From contig CANFME010000008.1 in assembly GCA_947448305.1 (NCBI GenBank), positions 1 through 44,623 on the forward strand: 44,623 nucleotides of DNA, in the 5' to 3' direction. The notes under the pieces were generated by a model. The model had not been told where the DNA came from. It was given only the letters and a program-made list of their open reading frames with translations, and searched no databases. Positions 1 to 6,738 of the stretch are shown piece by piece. The first letter of the stretch is position 1; every line of letters begins with the position of its first letter. Position numbers and translations under genes: made by a program. This DNA comes from Burkholderiaceae bacterium. GTDB taxonomy: Bacteria > Pseudomonadota > Gammaproteobacteria > Burkholderiales > Burkholderiaceae.

Positions 1-430
1 AAACAAAGTAATCCCTGTCAGCTAAATTGATTTTAGGTGGCGGATAAGACCTTGAAAAATTGATTACATTCCCTTCATAATCAACGAATGTAGCAACGTC
101 AATAATGGAGTTAGAAAGAGTTTTTTCTTTTAAAAGGCTGAACTGTTTAGGGTCTGAGGCGAATTGAAGATATTGACGTTCATTATCTATTTTCGATACC
201 TCAAGGACATCTAATAAGTTTTCTAAAACGCGGTTGCCATTTTGCAAAATTTGACTAGCATGTTCACTATTTACCAGCGTAAGACTGTCCAACTCATTTT
301 GCCAGTTCTTTATATTACTTTCATGGGAAAGAAAAGTGATAGTGCTGCCCATAAATACAAAGAATAGGGCAGTCAAAATCCCAATCTTTAATAAAAGGCT
401 ATTTTCTTTTAAAGTTGAGTGAGTTGCCAT
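1..430 (-). CDS. Membrane sensor protein, N-terminal part (dCache-like periplasmic domain), cut by the window edge
   Basis: Reading the minus strand from the ATG at 430 gives 143 codons that run open off the left edge. The protein has one clear membrane segment at about residues 13-33, followed by a soluble helical stretch and then a sequence ending in A-D-R-D-Y-F. That motif and layout are typical of the extracytoplasmic dCache/PDC sensing domains of diguanylate cyclases, histidine kinases and chemoreceptors. The output domain lies outside the window, so the protein class cannot be decided. The ribosome-binding site is weak. It is transcribed in the same direction as the bcsD-like gene upstream, but a terminator at 561-588 separates them. 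If the missing part is a GGDEF domain, a link to cellulose regulation would make sense; that is inference. Confidence 0.7.
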   Translation of the reverse strand, partial: MATHSTLKENSLLLKIGILTALFFVFMGSTITFLSHESNIKNWQNELDSLTLVNSEHASQILQNGNRVLENLLDVLEVSKIDNERQYLQFASDPKQFSLLKEKTLSNSIIDVATFVDYEGNVINFSRSYPPPKINLADRDYFV

Positions 431-560
431 CTAAGTTTATAAACTAACAATTGCAATAAATGAAAGATAAAAAAAATAAAGAATGCTTTAAATATTATTA
501 CTGGAGTTCAAAAAAGAGATTAATTCCCTTTAAATCAATAAGGTGTATATTTTAATTGCT

Positions 561-588
561 AAAAAAAAGGCTCTTTTAAGAAAGAGCC
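561..588 (-). terminator. Rho-independent terminator after bcsD
   Basis: Read on the minus strand, an 8-bp perfect stem (GGCTCTTT / AAAGAGCC, plus-strand 569-576 with 581-588) with a 4-nt loop is followed by eight T residues (561-568). It starts 23 bases after the bcsD stop codon, so it ends that transcript before the sensor gene. Confidence 0.9.
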
Positions 589-611
589 ATTAATTCCGTA
601 ATAACGATAAT

Positions 612-1082
612 TTATGCTTTGAGTTGATACTCAGTAGTTCCAAATTCATCCGTTGGTTCTGATTGAGTTACTTTTAAAGATTCGCCAGCACCCATTGCTG
701 ACAACCATTTTTGGTAAGCACCTTCCAAAATTGCTGGGCCCCAAACTTTGGTTTGATCTCCAAATACATCATTAATCAATGAAGCATTCGTTGATTGATG
801 ATGAATAATGCGAAGTGAAGAAGGAGTCTCTTCTAGGTCGACCCAACCCCAATCAAGATCTTGCCAAACTGAATTCATGGCAATTTTGAATTCATCTAAT
901 GAGTTGCAAGTTGGGAGTGCGGACTGAGTTGCAAAACGATAACCTATTTTGTACATCGTTTCTTTAATATTGCCAGCATTTGGATTGATCACAAATTCAT
1001 TGGCAAATGATGTTAAGAGGCTTCTCCAGAGTCTTGAACTTTGACGCGGTATACGATAATCAATTTTTTTTGGACCAAACAT
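612..1082 (-). CDS. bcsD: Cellulose synthase subunit D (BcsD) family protein
   Basis: This 156-residue protein has the same length as BcsD/AcsD of Komagataeibacter, the accessory subunit that forms a periplasmic octamer guiding exported glucan chains into crystalline bundles. Recognisable family stretches are the D-W-G-W-V-D-L-E segment (77-84), S-L-R-I-I-H-H (89-95) and W-G-P-A-I-L-E-G-A-Y-Q-K-W (114-126), which align with the corresponding stretches of AcsD as I remember that sequence. There is no signal peptide, as in the family. The start is the ATG at 1082. A terminator follows the gene, and about 290 bases of AT-rich DNA precede it, so it appears to be transcribed alone. No bcsA, bcsB, bcsC or bcsZ lies in this window, which is unusual because bcsD normally belongs to the bcs operon. 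Family assignment is fairly firm; a role in cellulose export here is inferred. Confidence 0.75.
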   Translation of the reverse strand: MFGPKKIDYRIPRQSSRLWRSLLTSFANEFVINPNAGNIKETMYKIGYRFATQSALPTCNSLDEFKIAMNSVWQDLDWGWVDLEETPSSLRIIHHQSTNASLINDVFGDQTKVWGPAILEGAYQKWLSAMGAGESLKVTQSEPTDEFGTTEYQLKA

Positions 1083-1321
1083 TGCAATCTTCCATTGATG
1101 AAAAAAGTTAAATAAATTTGAACACTAAAGCACTAATTTACATGAAAATTAAGTCTAACACCCTAAAAAAATTACCCAAATTGATGCTTATAGACCAAAG
1201 TGTTTAAATTTCTTAGAAATTACATTGCCACTATATATGTTTTATTTGAATTCAACGCACTCAAATATTTATCCAATTTTACATGACAAACTCTAAAAAG
1301 TTGTGTTAGTTTGATGAATTT

Positions 1322-1348
1322 TCAACAGAATTTTACAAATTTTGTTGA
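1322..1348. repeat. Near-perfect inverted repeat in the bcsD / GNAT gap
   Basis: Arms of 12 bp (TCAACAGAATTT and AAATTTTGTTGA) with one mismatch surround a 3-nt centre. It lies 24 bases beyond the stop of the minus-strand acetyltransferase gene and could fold as a transcript end for it, but no T-run follows on either strand. It could equally be a protein-binding site. The rest of the 1083-1371 gap is AT-rich with nothing else recognisable. Confidence 0.4.
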
Positions 1349-1371
1349 TGCGTTGTCTTATTTATGGACAT

Positions 1372-1821
1372 TTAAGATGTTTTTGCTGAATATTTGAAAC
1401 ATTCTATATGTGATATTCCGCCTTCTTCAAAAACAACTCCTTCAGGAATAAAGCCTAATTTTGCATAAAATCCTAAAGCGTCAACCTGAGCATGAAGTGA
1501 GATCTTTTTGTAATGATGGGTTTGAGCATAATTGATTAATATCTCCATCATTTTTGAACCCAACCCTTGTCGACGGTATTCTTTTAAGATTGCCAGCCTA
1601 CCAATCTTAAAATGATTATCAGATTCTTTGTTAGCTTTAAAAATTCTAGCTGTAGCAATTGGTTTGTGATTTTTGATAACAATTAAATGTTGGGCAGCAA
1701 AATCTTGTTCATCAATTTCTAACTCAATAGGAATATGTTGTTCAAGAACGAAAACTTGATGCCTTATTGGATAGGCGATGGGAGAGGCTTCTGCCCATGA
1801 TTTTAAAATATATTGATACAT
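1372..1821 (-). CDS. GNAT-family N-acetyltransferase
   Basis: The 149-residue protein has the GNAT fold signature: an acetyl-CoA-binding loop R-R-Q-G-L-G at about residues 82-87 preceded by the L-A-I-L-K-E-Y strand, and a C-terminal A-L-G-F-Y-A-K-L-G-F segment with the conserved tyrosine. The N-terminal segment (I-R-H-Q-V-F-V-L-E-Q) resembles the YjcF/ElaA-like subgroup. Such enzymes transfer acetyl from acetyl-CoA to a small molecule or protein amine in the cytoplasm; the substrate cannot be told from sequence. It stands alone, between bcsD and the divergent tRNA-Asn. Confidence 0.85.
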   Translation of the reverse strand: MYQYILKSWAEASPIAYPIRHQVFVLEQHIPIELEIDEQDFAAQHLIVIKNHKPIATARIFKANKESDNHFKIGRLAILKEYRRQGLGSKMMEILINYAQTHHYKKISLHAQVDALGFYAKLGFIPEGVVFEEGGISHIECFKYSAKTS

Positions 1822-1834
1822 CTTAATTAAATGT

Positions 1835-1864
1835 TTGCATTCCTATAAAAAATAAAGCTATAAT
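1835..1864 (+). promoter_or_regulatory. Promoter of tRNA-Asn
   Basis: TTGCAT at 1835-1840 and a perfect TATAAT at 1859-1864 are separated by 18 bp. Transcription would begin a few bases before the mature tRNA end at 1875. Confidence 0.75.
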
Positions 1865-1874
1865 ACTCAACTGT

Positions 1875-1950
1875 TCCCTGATAGCTCAGTCGGTAGAGCG
1901 ACGGACTGTTAATCCGCAGGTCCCTGGTTCGAGTCCAGGTCGGGGAGCCA
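1875..1950 (+). tRNA. tRNA-Asn (GTT)
   Basis: Full cloverleaf of 76 bases. The acceptor arm TCCCTGA pairs with TCGGGGA (one T-G pair), the D-arm holds AGCTCAGTCGGTAGAGC, the anticodon loop CTGTTAA gives GTT at 1908-1910, and the T-loop is GGTTCGAGTCC. The CCA end is encoded (1948-1950). A consensus promoter precedes it and a terminator follows. Confidence 0.97.
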
Positions 1951-1965
1951 GATTTAGTTTTAAAG

Positions 1966-1992
1966 AAACCACTTTTAAAAGTGGTTTTTTTA
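1966..1992 (+). terminator. Rho-independent terminator after tRNA-Asn
   Basis: Self-complementary arms AAACCACTTTT / AAAAGTGGTTT are followed by further T residues, 15 bases after the tRNA CCA. The T-run is on the plus strand, so it serves the tRNA. Confidence 0.9.
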
Positions 1993-2068
1993 CTTTTTAT
2001 CGTCGCTTTGTTCGAACTGAATAAAAATTTCTCAAGTTTTATTTAGAAAGCTCCGATTCCGAAAACTC

Positions 2069-2806
2069 CTATTCCCTAAGTCCAATCTCATTTTGATAAA
2101 GGCTAATAGATGTATTCACGTACCGATTACGATATTCAACAACTTCATCGCCGTAGGTGTATGCATAACGGCTAATTTTCAAAACGGGATCAGTTTTTTT
2201 TAGTCCTAACTCCAATCTTACAAACTCGGGAGCTTGAATAGCTTCGACTTGTTCATTAATCCTAACAATAGTCATCATAAATTGAGATTGATAAAGGGAG
2301 TAAATAGATCCTTTTCTATTTTCAAATTCGTTTTGAGTGAGTTGGGTAAATTTCCTCTGAGGCAACCAAATTCGATCAAACATAGTTGGCTTACCATCAA
2401 TGAGCCTGAGGTTATCTATCACAAACAATGCTTCCCCTCCCTTAACTCCTAACGATTTTCCAATCTCTTTATTTGCCAATATTTTCTTGAATGAAAGTAA
2501 TTTTGGCTCGATAAGCATTTCGCTATCAAACCGATTAGAAAAGTTAAAAAAAGTACTAAATTGGTTATACTTTTCATGCGTAGAAACCGTGGTTCCGATT
2601 CTTGCTCGTCTAATTAGTACTTGCTCTGAAACAAGATCTTCAACCGCTTTTCTAACAGTCCCTACACTCACTGAAAATAATTTAGCTAACTCAGGCTCTG
2701 TCGGAATTTTATCTCCCGGTTTCCATTCTCCATTTCTAAGTTTAAGCAGAATGAGACTTCTTACCGTGTTGTAAAGGGGTTGATCCAAACTGCTACGCTT
2801 ATTCAT
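2069..2806 (-). CDS. GntR-family transcriptional regulator, HutC/UTRA type
   Basis: The 245-residue protein has an N-terminal winged helix (about residues 8-75, with the typical P-G-D-K-I-P-T-E-P-E-L-A-K-L-F and V-S-V-G-T-V-R-K-A-V segments) followed by a UTRA ligand-binding domain (about 95-235) ending in R-N-R-Y. HutC-type GntR proteins are usually repressors released by a small ligand, often a pathway intermediate. It is divergent from the VOC/Bug gene pair, and the intergenic region contains a perfect 28-bp palindrome on the promoter, so it very likely controls that pair and perhaps itself. The ligand is unknown. The AAAGGA ribosome-binding site is a little far from the ATG. Confidence 0.92.
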   Translation of the reverse strand: MNKRSSLDQPLYNTVRSLILLKLRNGEWKPGDKIPTEPELAKLFSVSVGTVRKAVEDLVSEQVLIRRARIGTTVSTHEKYNQFSTFFNFSNRFDSEMLIEPKLLSFKKILANKEIGKSLGVKGGEALFVIDNLRLIDGKPTMFDRIWLPQRKFTQLTQNEFENRKGSIYSLYQSQFMMTIVRINEQVEAIQAPEFVRLELGLKKTDPVLKISRYAYTYGDEVVEYRNRYVNTSISLYQNEIGLRE

Positions 2807-2861
2807 TTAAAAACATCCTTTAAAGAGGTAGAGTATTTCTAATTTTAATTGAAAATAATAC

Positions 2862-2896
2862 TTGACTTCATATTAATCATATATATGATTAATATG
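2862..2896 (+). promoter_or_regulatory. Promoter with overlapping 28-bp perfect palindrome (putative GntR operator)
   Basis: A promoter TTGACT (2862-2867) and TATGAT (2884-2889) with a 16-bp spacer reads towards the VOC gene. Positions 2869-2896 form an exact 28-bp palindrome, half-site CATATTAATCATAT, filling the spacer and the -10 box. A dimer bound here would block RNA polymerase. It lies between the GntR gene and the genes it presumably controls. Confidence 0.8.
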
Positions 2897-2932
2897 ATTG
2901 ATTACTGTAAATAATTTTAAAAGGAAAAAACT

Positions 2933-3364
2933 GTGCCAAATTTAATTAAACATATCGCAATGCGAGTTATCAACATTGAAGAATCAAAGAAGTTTCATGA
3001 AACAGTATTTGGATATAAACATGTAAATACCGTACTGAGAAAAGGTAAACATGGCGACCATATTTCCTGTCATATGACTGATGGATATATGGACTTAACC
3101 TTAATTCATTATGAATCTGATGATGCTGATGAAGCAAATTTTGCTGGTCCTGCTCCTTGTATTCATCATATTGGTATGGAAGTTGAAGATTTAGACGCCT
3201 TTATTAAGGGTGTTAAAGATAGCGGGGGTGAAATCTTAACTGAGCCAGGTCATTTACCCGTGAAGTTTAGATCACCAGGTGGACCGGTAGCTGAAGTAGT
3301 CCCAATGAAGCGTTGGGAAGCTGAAACCTTAGCTGCCGGCGTTCATGGAAAAGTATTGGCTTAA
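2933..3364 (+). CDS. VOC-superfamily protein (glyoxalase/dioxygenase fold)
   Basis: The 143-residue protein shows two beta-alpha-beta-beta-beta modules. Candidate metal ligands sit where the fold places them: H8 in K-H-I-A-M-R-V, an acidic residue in M-D-L-T-L-I-H, a histidine in I-H-H-I-G-M-E-V and the glutamate of A-E-V-V-P-M near the C terminus. VOC members include glyoxalase I, extradiol dioxygenases and epimerases; which reaction occurs here cannot be told. The start is GTG at 2933, supported by AAGGA seven bases upstream. It is first in a two-gene operon with a periplasmic binding protein under a GntR-type regulator, suggesting breakdown of an imported carboxylic acid. Confidence 0.85.
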   Translation: MPNLIKHIAMRVINIEESKKFHETVFGYKHVNTVLRKGKHGDHISCHMTDGYMDLTLIHYESDDADEANFAGPAPCIHHIGMEVEDLDAFIKGVKDSGGEILTEPGHLPVKFRSPGGPVAEVVPMKRWEAETLAAGVHGKVLA

Positions 3365-3391
3365 CAAACATTGAAGCGCTTAGGATATAAG

Positions 3392-4399
3392 ATGCCACTA
3401 GTTTCTAAGGATAGAAGAAACTTGTTGCAATTCGTGATTGCATCTATTGGTGCTTCATTTTTAGCTAGTAATCAATTGCTGGCTAAAGATAAATGGCCTA
3501 GCGCTAAGCCCATCAAAATTATTATTCCCGCACAACCAGGCGGTGGGTTAGATTTAATTGCTCGAACTATGTCTGACAAACTCTCCCAAGCCACGGGTAC
3601 CTCATTTATTTCAGAGAATATTGGCGGGGGTGGGGGAACTATAGCTAGTCTTGCAACTTCTAGGGCAACTCCAGATGGACAGACATTCATGGTGGTAAAC
3701 ATTAGCACCCATGGTACTAACCCAGCAATTAGAAATCTTCCCTACGACTCCATGAAAGATTTTACTCATATAGCAATGGTTGGCGGGTCCCCGAACGTTT
3801 TAGTGGTTGGTCCAGAATTGAGTAAATTTGACTCCTTAGAGGCTTTATTTAATGAGTTAAAAAAGAAAGGTAGACCAATCAGTTATGGATCAGCTGGGCC
3901 TGGTACATCTTCACATCTTCTTGTTGAAGAACTGAGTGTCGCGACCGGAATTCCATTTTTACATGCCCCTTACAGAGGAATTGGTCCTGCATTGGTGGAT
4001 GTAATGGCAGGTAGAGTCGATGTGGCTTTTCCGGGTCTTATTGCGGCTTTACAGTTTATTAAAGGTAATCGTTTAAAACCTTTTGCTGTAACTTCTCAAG
4101 CTCGAGTGCCGCAACTTCCAAATTTACCCACGTTTACAGAATTAGGAATGTCTGAATTTTCAAGTCTGCAATGGTATGGAATATCTGGGCCCGCAGGTAT
4201 ACCTAATGAAATTGTTAATAACTTAAATAGTCAAATTAATCGAATTCTAAAAGACCCACTAATCGTGGCAAAGTTTGACGCAGAGACGCTAACTGTTCTC
4301 CCAATGACACCTCAACAATTTACAACTTATATTGATAAAGATTTAAATAAATGGAAAAAGGTAGTAAAAGAACGAGGAATTCAAGTTGATGGTTCTTAA
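3392..4399 (+). CDS. Bug-family periplasmic binding protein (tripartite tricarboxylate transporter TctC type)
   Basis: After a signal sequence (D-R-R-N-L-L-Q followed by a hydrophobic core; the RR makes Tat export possible), the mature protein begins with the Bug hallmark W-P-S-A-K-P-I-K-I-I-I-P and P-G-G-G-L-D, then N-I-G-G-G-G-G-T, all typical of the ligand-binding cleft. Bug proteins bind carboxylates or related anions and are greatly expanded in Burkholderiales. I place the start at ATG 3392, six bases after AGGA; an upstream in-frame TTG at 3371 lacks a ribosome-binding site. No TctA/TctB membrane subunits are nearby, so this is an orphan binding protein that must share a transporter or act as a sensor. 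The ligand is unknown. Confidence 0.9.
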   Translation: MPLVSKDRRNLLQFVIASIGASFLASNQLLAKDKWPSAKPIKIIIPAQPGGGLDLIARTMSDKLSQATGTSFISENIGGGGGTIASLATSRATPDGQTFMVVNISTHGTNPAIRNLPYDSMKDFTHIAMVGGSPNVLVVGPELSKFDSLEALFNELKKKGRPISYGSAGPGTSSHLLVEELSVATGIPFLHAPYRGIGPALVDVMAGRVDVAFPGLIAALQFIKGNRLKPFAVTSQARVPQLPNLPTFTELGMSEFSSLQWYGISGPAGIPNEIVNNLNSQINRILKDPLIVAKFDAETLTVLPMTPQQFTTYIDKDLNKWKKVVKERGIQVDGS

Positions 4400-4756
4400 A
4401 AGGCTTTCCTAATGCCTAAAACTGTAAGATTGGTCTCAAGTAATTGCTAAATTTTTTCTATAGCTACCAGATGCATCTTGATTAGAAGCAGATCGATTGC
4501 TTGGGTAATCTGCCTAAAATTAAAGGCCTCGCGAGTAAGTTAATTAGCTTACTCAATACCTCGCAGAAAAGCACGCTAGTCTACAAAATTACAGATTTTC
4601 AATCTAAATAAAGAAGTTTTTAGGGGATGGTGTATTAATTACTCCAATAGTTGAAGAAAATTTCAATAAATTCATTAACTTGAGGTAGTATTTGTAGTAC
4701 CATAATTTCAAGTTAATTCCTAAACTTGTCAATTAAATAATTTAATCATTCCTTTT
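4400..4756. other. Gene-free stretch with two inverted repeats
   Basis: No coding region is supported in these 357 bases. GAGTAAG (4533-4539) pairs with CTTACTC (4548-4554), with no T-run behind it. ATTAACTTGA (4674-4683) pairs with TCAAGTTAAT (4708-4717), enclosing a smaller GGTA/TACC stem. The latter overlaps a possible promoter (TTGAGG at 4680-4685 and a TAAT-like -10 near 4703) and lies 40 bases before the outer-membrane gene, so it may be an operator or leader hairpin for it. Confidence 0.45.
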
Positions 4757-5431
4757 ATGAAAAATATCTTAACTAGAACAGTCCTGATTTGCCTTTTATC
4801 CGTATCAGTCAATGTATGTGCTCAAAAATTACCCTTTCAGGGATTATTTGGGCAAATTGGAATTGGATATGATGGAGCTTCTCCATCCGCGACAGGTTCT
4901 TCAACCGGAAACGTTGGTACGGTTTATGGCAATTACAACATTGGTAAAGCCTATAATTTCAATGAGTCTATTGCCCTTGGTTACAACTATGTAATTGACC
5001 CTAAAATTCGTTTAGGCATTGGCTTTGCATACAATGTCATGATTGCTGTACCTCAACAAGATGTGACTTTAAGCACCGGAAATACTACAGCAGTTGTAGG
5101 TGGTTATGTCAAAAAGAACTCATATGATTTCTTTTTAGCTCCAGGATATCTCGTTCGAGATGATGGACTCGCTTATGCCAAGTTCGGTTTGTCCTCAGCA
5201 AGAGCTACATTACTAGGTGACACGATTAATTTCAAAGGTTATACCTTTGGAGCAGGTTACAAATATGCACTTGATCCAAATATGTATGTTTTTGGGGAAG
5301 TGAATTACTCTATATACGGTGATCAAACTTCATCGCCAACTACTTATATCAATGGAGCCACGGCAAACCATAATCTGACTTACACCAGTAATTCAAAAAT
5401 GGCTTTAATCGGTTACGGTTTCAGTTTCTAA
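4757..5431 (+). CDS. Small outer-membrane beta-barrel protein
   Basis: The 224-residue protein has a signal peptide (residues 1-22, ending V-C-A) and then alternating, aromatic-rich strands such as I-A-L-G-Y-N-Y, L-R-I-G-I-G-F-A-Y-N-like and F-G-A-G-Y-K-Y, ending in G-Y-G-F-S-F. The C-terminal phenylalanine is the usual BAM-recognition signal. Size and pattern fit an eight-strand barrel of the OmpX/opacity/OmpA-transmembrane type; no OmpA peptidoglycan domain is present. The specific role is not recognisable. Its TAA overlaps the stop codon of the convergent Nudix gene, so no intergenic sequence separates the two. Confidence 0.8.
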   Translation: MKNILTRTVLICLLSVSVNVCAQKLPFQGLFGQIGIGYDGASPSATGSSTGNVGTVYGNYNIGKAYNFNESIALGYNYVIDPKIRLGIGFAYNVMIAVPQQDVTLSTGNTTAVVGGYVKKNSYDFFLAPGYLVRDDGLAYAKFGLSSARATLLGDTINFKGYTFGAGYKYALDPNMYVFGEVNYSIYGDQTSSPTTYINGATANHNLTYTSNSKMALIGYGFSF

Positions 5432-6267
5432 GTTCTCAATGAGTGTCTCAAGATAAAGTCTGCAGTAACTACTGCAGCATCTTGGGTCATTTTGTCAGCA
5501 AATATCAGATTCACAATTTCTTCTAAATCATATTTCTGAAAATGATGGACTTCACCATCGTGATTAGTTGGAGTCCATTCTTCTTCTAGTACTAAATCAA
5601 ATGTAAAAATTCTTTCATGATGGACTTCGTTTTGCGGTAGTGGTCTTCTGATTTCTAACGAACCAATGGGGTAAAGGTTTTTTAATTGATTTGAAGTAAC
5701 TCCAGCTTCTTCCCAAAGCTCTCGTATAGCGCAGGTTTGGACCGTTTCCAAGGCACTAATTCCGCCGGCGGTCAAGTTATCAAGCAATCCAGGATCAACT
5801 GTCTTACTTTCACTTCTAGTAGCTAGCCAAAGCAGTCCTTTGTCAGTGAAGCCATTAATGTGAACAGCATGACTCATGAAGCCAAACCCTCTAAAAGCTG
5901 CGCGTTCTAGTTGGAAAACTTCGTGTGAGTCTTCCCTTAAAAAGGAAAAATTTTCATTTCGCCAGTGAGAAAATACTTTTTTAGTTCGTAAAAATTCAGC
6001 AAGAATTTTTAGCTCTAAACTTAAATCGTGTGAGGACGCCTCAGATAAAATAAGTGCATCCTTTGTCACTTGAATTAAGAAAAACTCATTTTGATCTTGA
6101 TCTAATAATTCCTGAATGAACATTAAACACGATGGAGAAATGCATCCTATCACCTGGCTCTTATAGACGACCGGAAAAAAATTGTTAGGAATTGACCGAT
6201 AAGCAGTCTCAATGATTTCCAAGAGTGCCGATTGGGTTGATTCAGAAATTACATAATTTAATTTCAT
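5428..6267 (-). CDS. Nudix hydrolase with N-terminal DUF4743-type domain
   Basis: The 279-residue protein carries a complete Nudix box at residues 168-190 (G-x5-E-x7-R-E-L-W-E-E-A-G-V), which binds the divalent metal and a diphosphate-linked substrate. The N-terminal 130 residues (N-F-F-P-V-V-Y-K-S-Q-V-I-G region) match the domain called DUF4743, found ahead of Nudix domains in a family with many plant and fungal members related to thiamin-diphosphate-processing enzymes. The substrate here is not known; a role in cleaning up damaged thiamin diphosphate is a possibility by family only. It converges on the outer-membrane gene with overlapping stop codons, and its upstream side faces the repeat region. 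Confidence 0.85.
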   Translation of the reverse strand: MKLNYVISESTQSALLEIIETAYRSIPNNFFPVVYKSQVIGCISPSCLMFIQELLDQDQNEFFLIQVTKDALILSEASSHDLSLELKILAEFLRTKKVFSHWRNENFSFLREDSHEVFQLERAAFRGFGFMSHAVHINGFTDKGLLWLATRSESKTVDPGLLDNLTAGGISALETVQTCAIRELWEEAGVTSNQLKNLYPIGSLEIRRPLPQNEVHHERIFTFDLVLEEEWTPTNHDGEVHHFQKYDLEEIVNLIFADKMTQDAAVVTADFILRHSLRT

Positions 6268-6306
6268 ACCACATTTCTTCGTAAATTTTTTTAAATCTAT
6301 CTACTA

Positions 6307-6389
6307 TTTTCCCTCACCACTTTTGGGGGAATGAGAGGCTCTTAAAATTTGGTCAGTGCAATATGAGTCCTACCAAATCTAATAATTCT
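6307..6389. repeat. 83-nt direct repeat, copy 1
   Basis: Begins TTTTCCCTCACCACTTTT and ends AAATCTAATAATTCT. It aligns without gaps to copy 2 at 6436-6518, with strong blocks ACCACTTT, GGGAATG, GCTTAAAATTTGG-like and GTCCTAC-AAATCTAAT. Within it ATTTGGT and ACCAAAT can pair across an 18-nt loop. No T-run follows on either strand and no open frame is evident. Confidence 0.75.
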
Positions 6390-6435
6390 TAAAACATCAC
6401 GCTTCAATTCTTAAATACTCGTCAAATAACTAGGG

Positions 6436-6518
6436 TTTTCCATTACCACTTTCGAGGGAATGGCTAGTGCTTAAAATTTGGGCAAGTCAGCCCATGTCCT
6501 ACTAAATCTAATGATTTC
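6436..6518. repeat. 83-nt direct repeat, copy 2
   Basis: Gapless partner of the copy at 6307-6389, 129 bases downstream. The shared blocks are the same; the differing middle forms its own small hairpin (TGGGC, 6-nt loop, GCCCA), so each copy has a stem in the variable part. Along with copy 1 it fills most of the 6268-6663 gene-free stretch, in which I see no protein-coding sequence. Confidence 0.75.
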
Positions 6519-6532
6519 GACTATTTTATGCT

Positions 6533-6559
6533 ACTTATCCACAGTTCTTGTGGATAAGT
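6533..6559. promoter_or_regulatory. Inverted pair of perfect DnaA boxes
   Basis: TTATCCACA at 6535-6543 and its reverse complement TGTGGATAA at 6549-6557 are both exact matches to the strongest DnaA box. With flanking bases they form 11-bp perfect arms around GTTCT. No other exact box was noticed in the window, dnaA and dnaN are absent, and no T-run follows, so it is neither an obvious oriC nor a terminator. A DnaA-titrating or DnaA-regulated site is inferred. Confidence 0.65.
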
Positions 6560-6663
6560 TAGTCTCCAATAAAACAACAAAAAAGGATTGACAGTGTTAC
6601 AAAATTAACTAGTTAATAAAAACTGATGATTGAGGAATTTTGTTATAAGATTATTTTAAACTT

Positions 6664-6738
6664 TGGTCCCGCCGACAGGAATCGAACCTGTATCTTACGC
6701 TTAGGAGGCATACGTTCTATCCATTGAACTACGGCGAG
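6664..6738 (-). tRNA. tRNA-Arg (CCT)
   Basis: Read on the minus strand, acceptor CTCGCCG pairs with CGGCGGG (one T-G pair), the D-arm is AGTTCAATGGATAGAAC, the anticodon loop CTCCTAA gives CCT (plus-strand 6703-6705), and the T-loop is GGTTCGATTCC. The CCA end is encoded (plus-strand 6664-6666). It reads AGG codons and is transcribed away from parE. Confidence 0.96.

Noticed and set aside
3371..3391. TTG start of the Bug protein
   Set aside because: No ribosome-binding site precedes it, and AGGA sits correctly ahead of ATG 3392, which also gives a normal signal peptide.
4533..4554. GAGTAAG/CTTACTC hairpin as terminator of the Bug gene
   Set aside because: No T-run follows on either strand and it lies 130 bases past the stop codon.
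6307..6518. CRISPR array or insertion-sequence ends
   Set aside because: Two diverged 83-nt copies do not form a regular repeat-spacer series, and there is no transposase, target duplication or inverted orientation.
6268..6663. Chromosomal origin of replication
   Set aside because: Only two exact DnaA boxes, no dnaA/dnaN/rpmH neighbourhood and no run of 13-mer-like repeats; kept only as an isolated DnaA-site finding.
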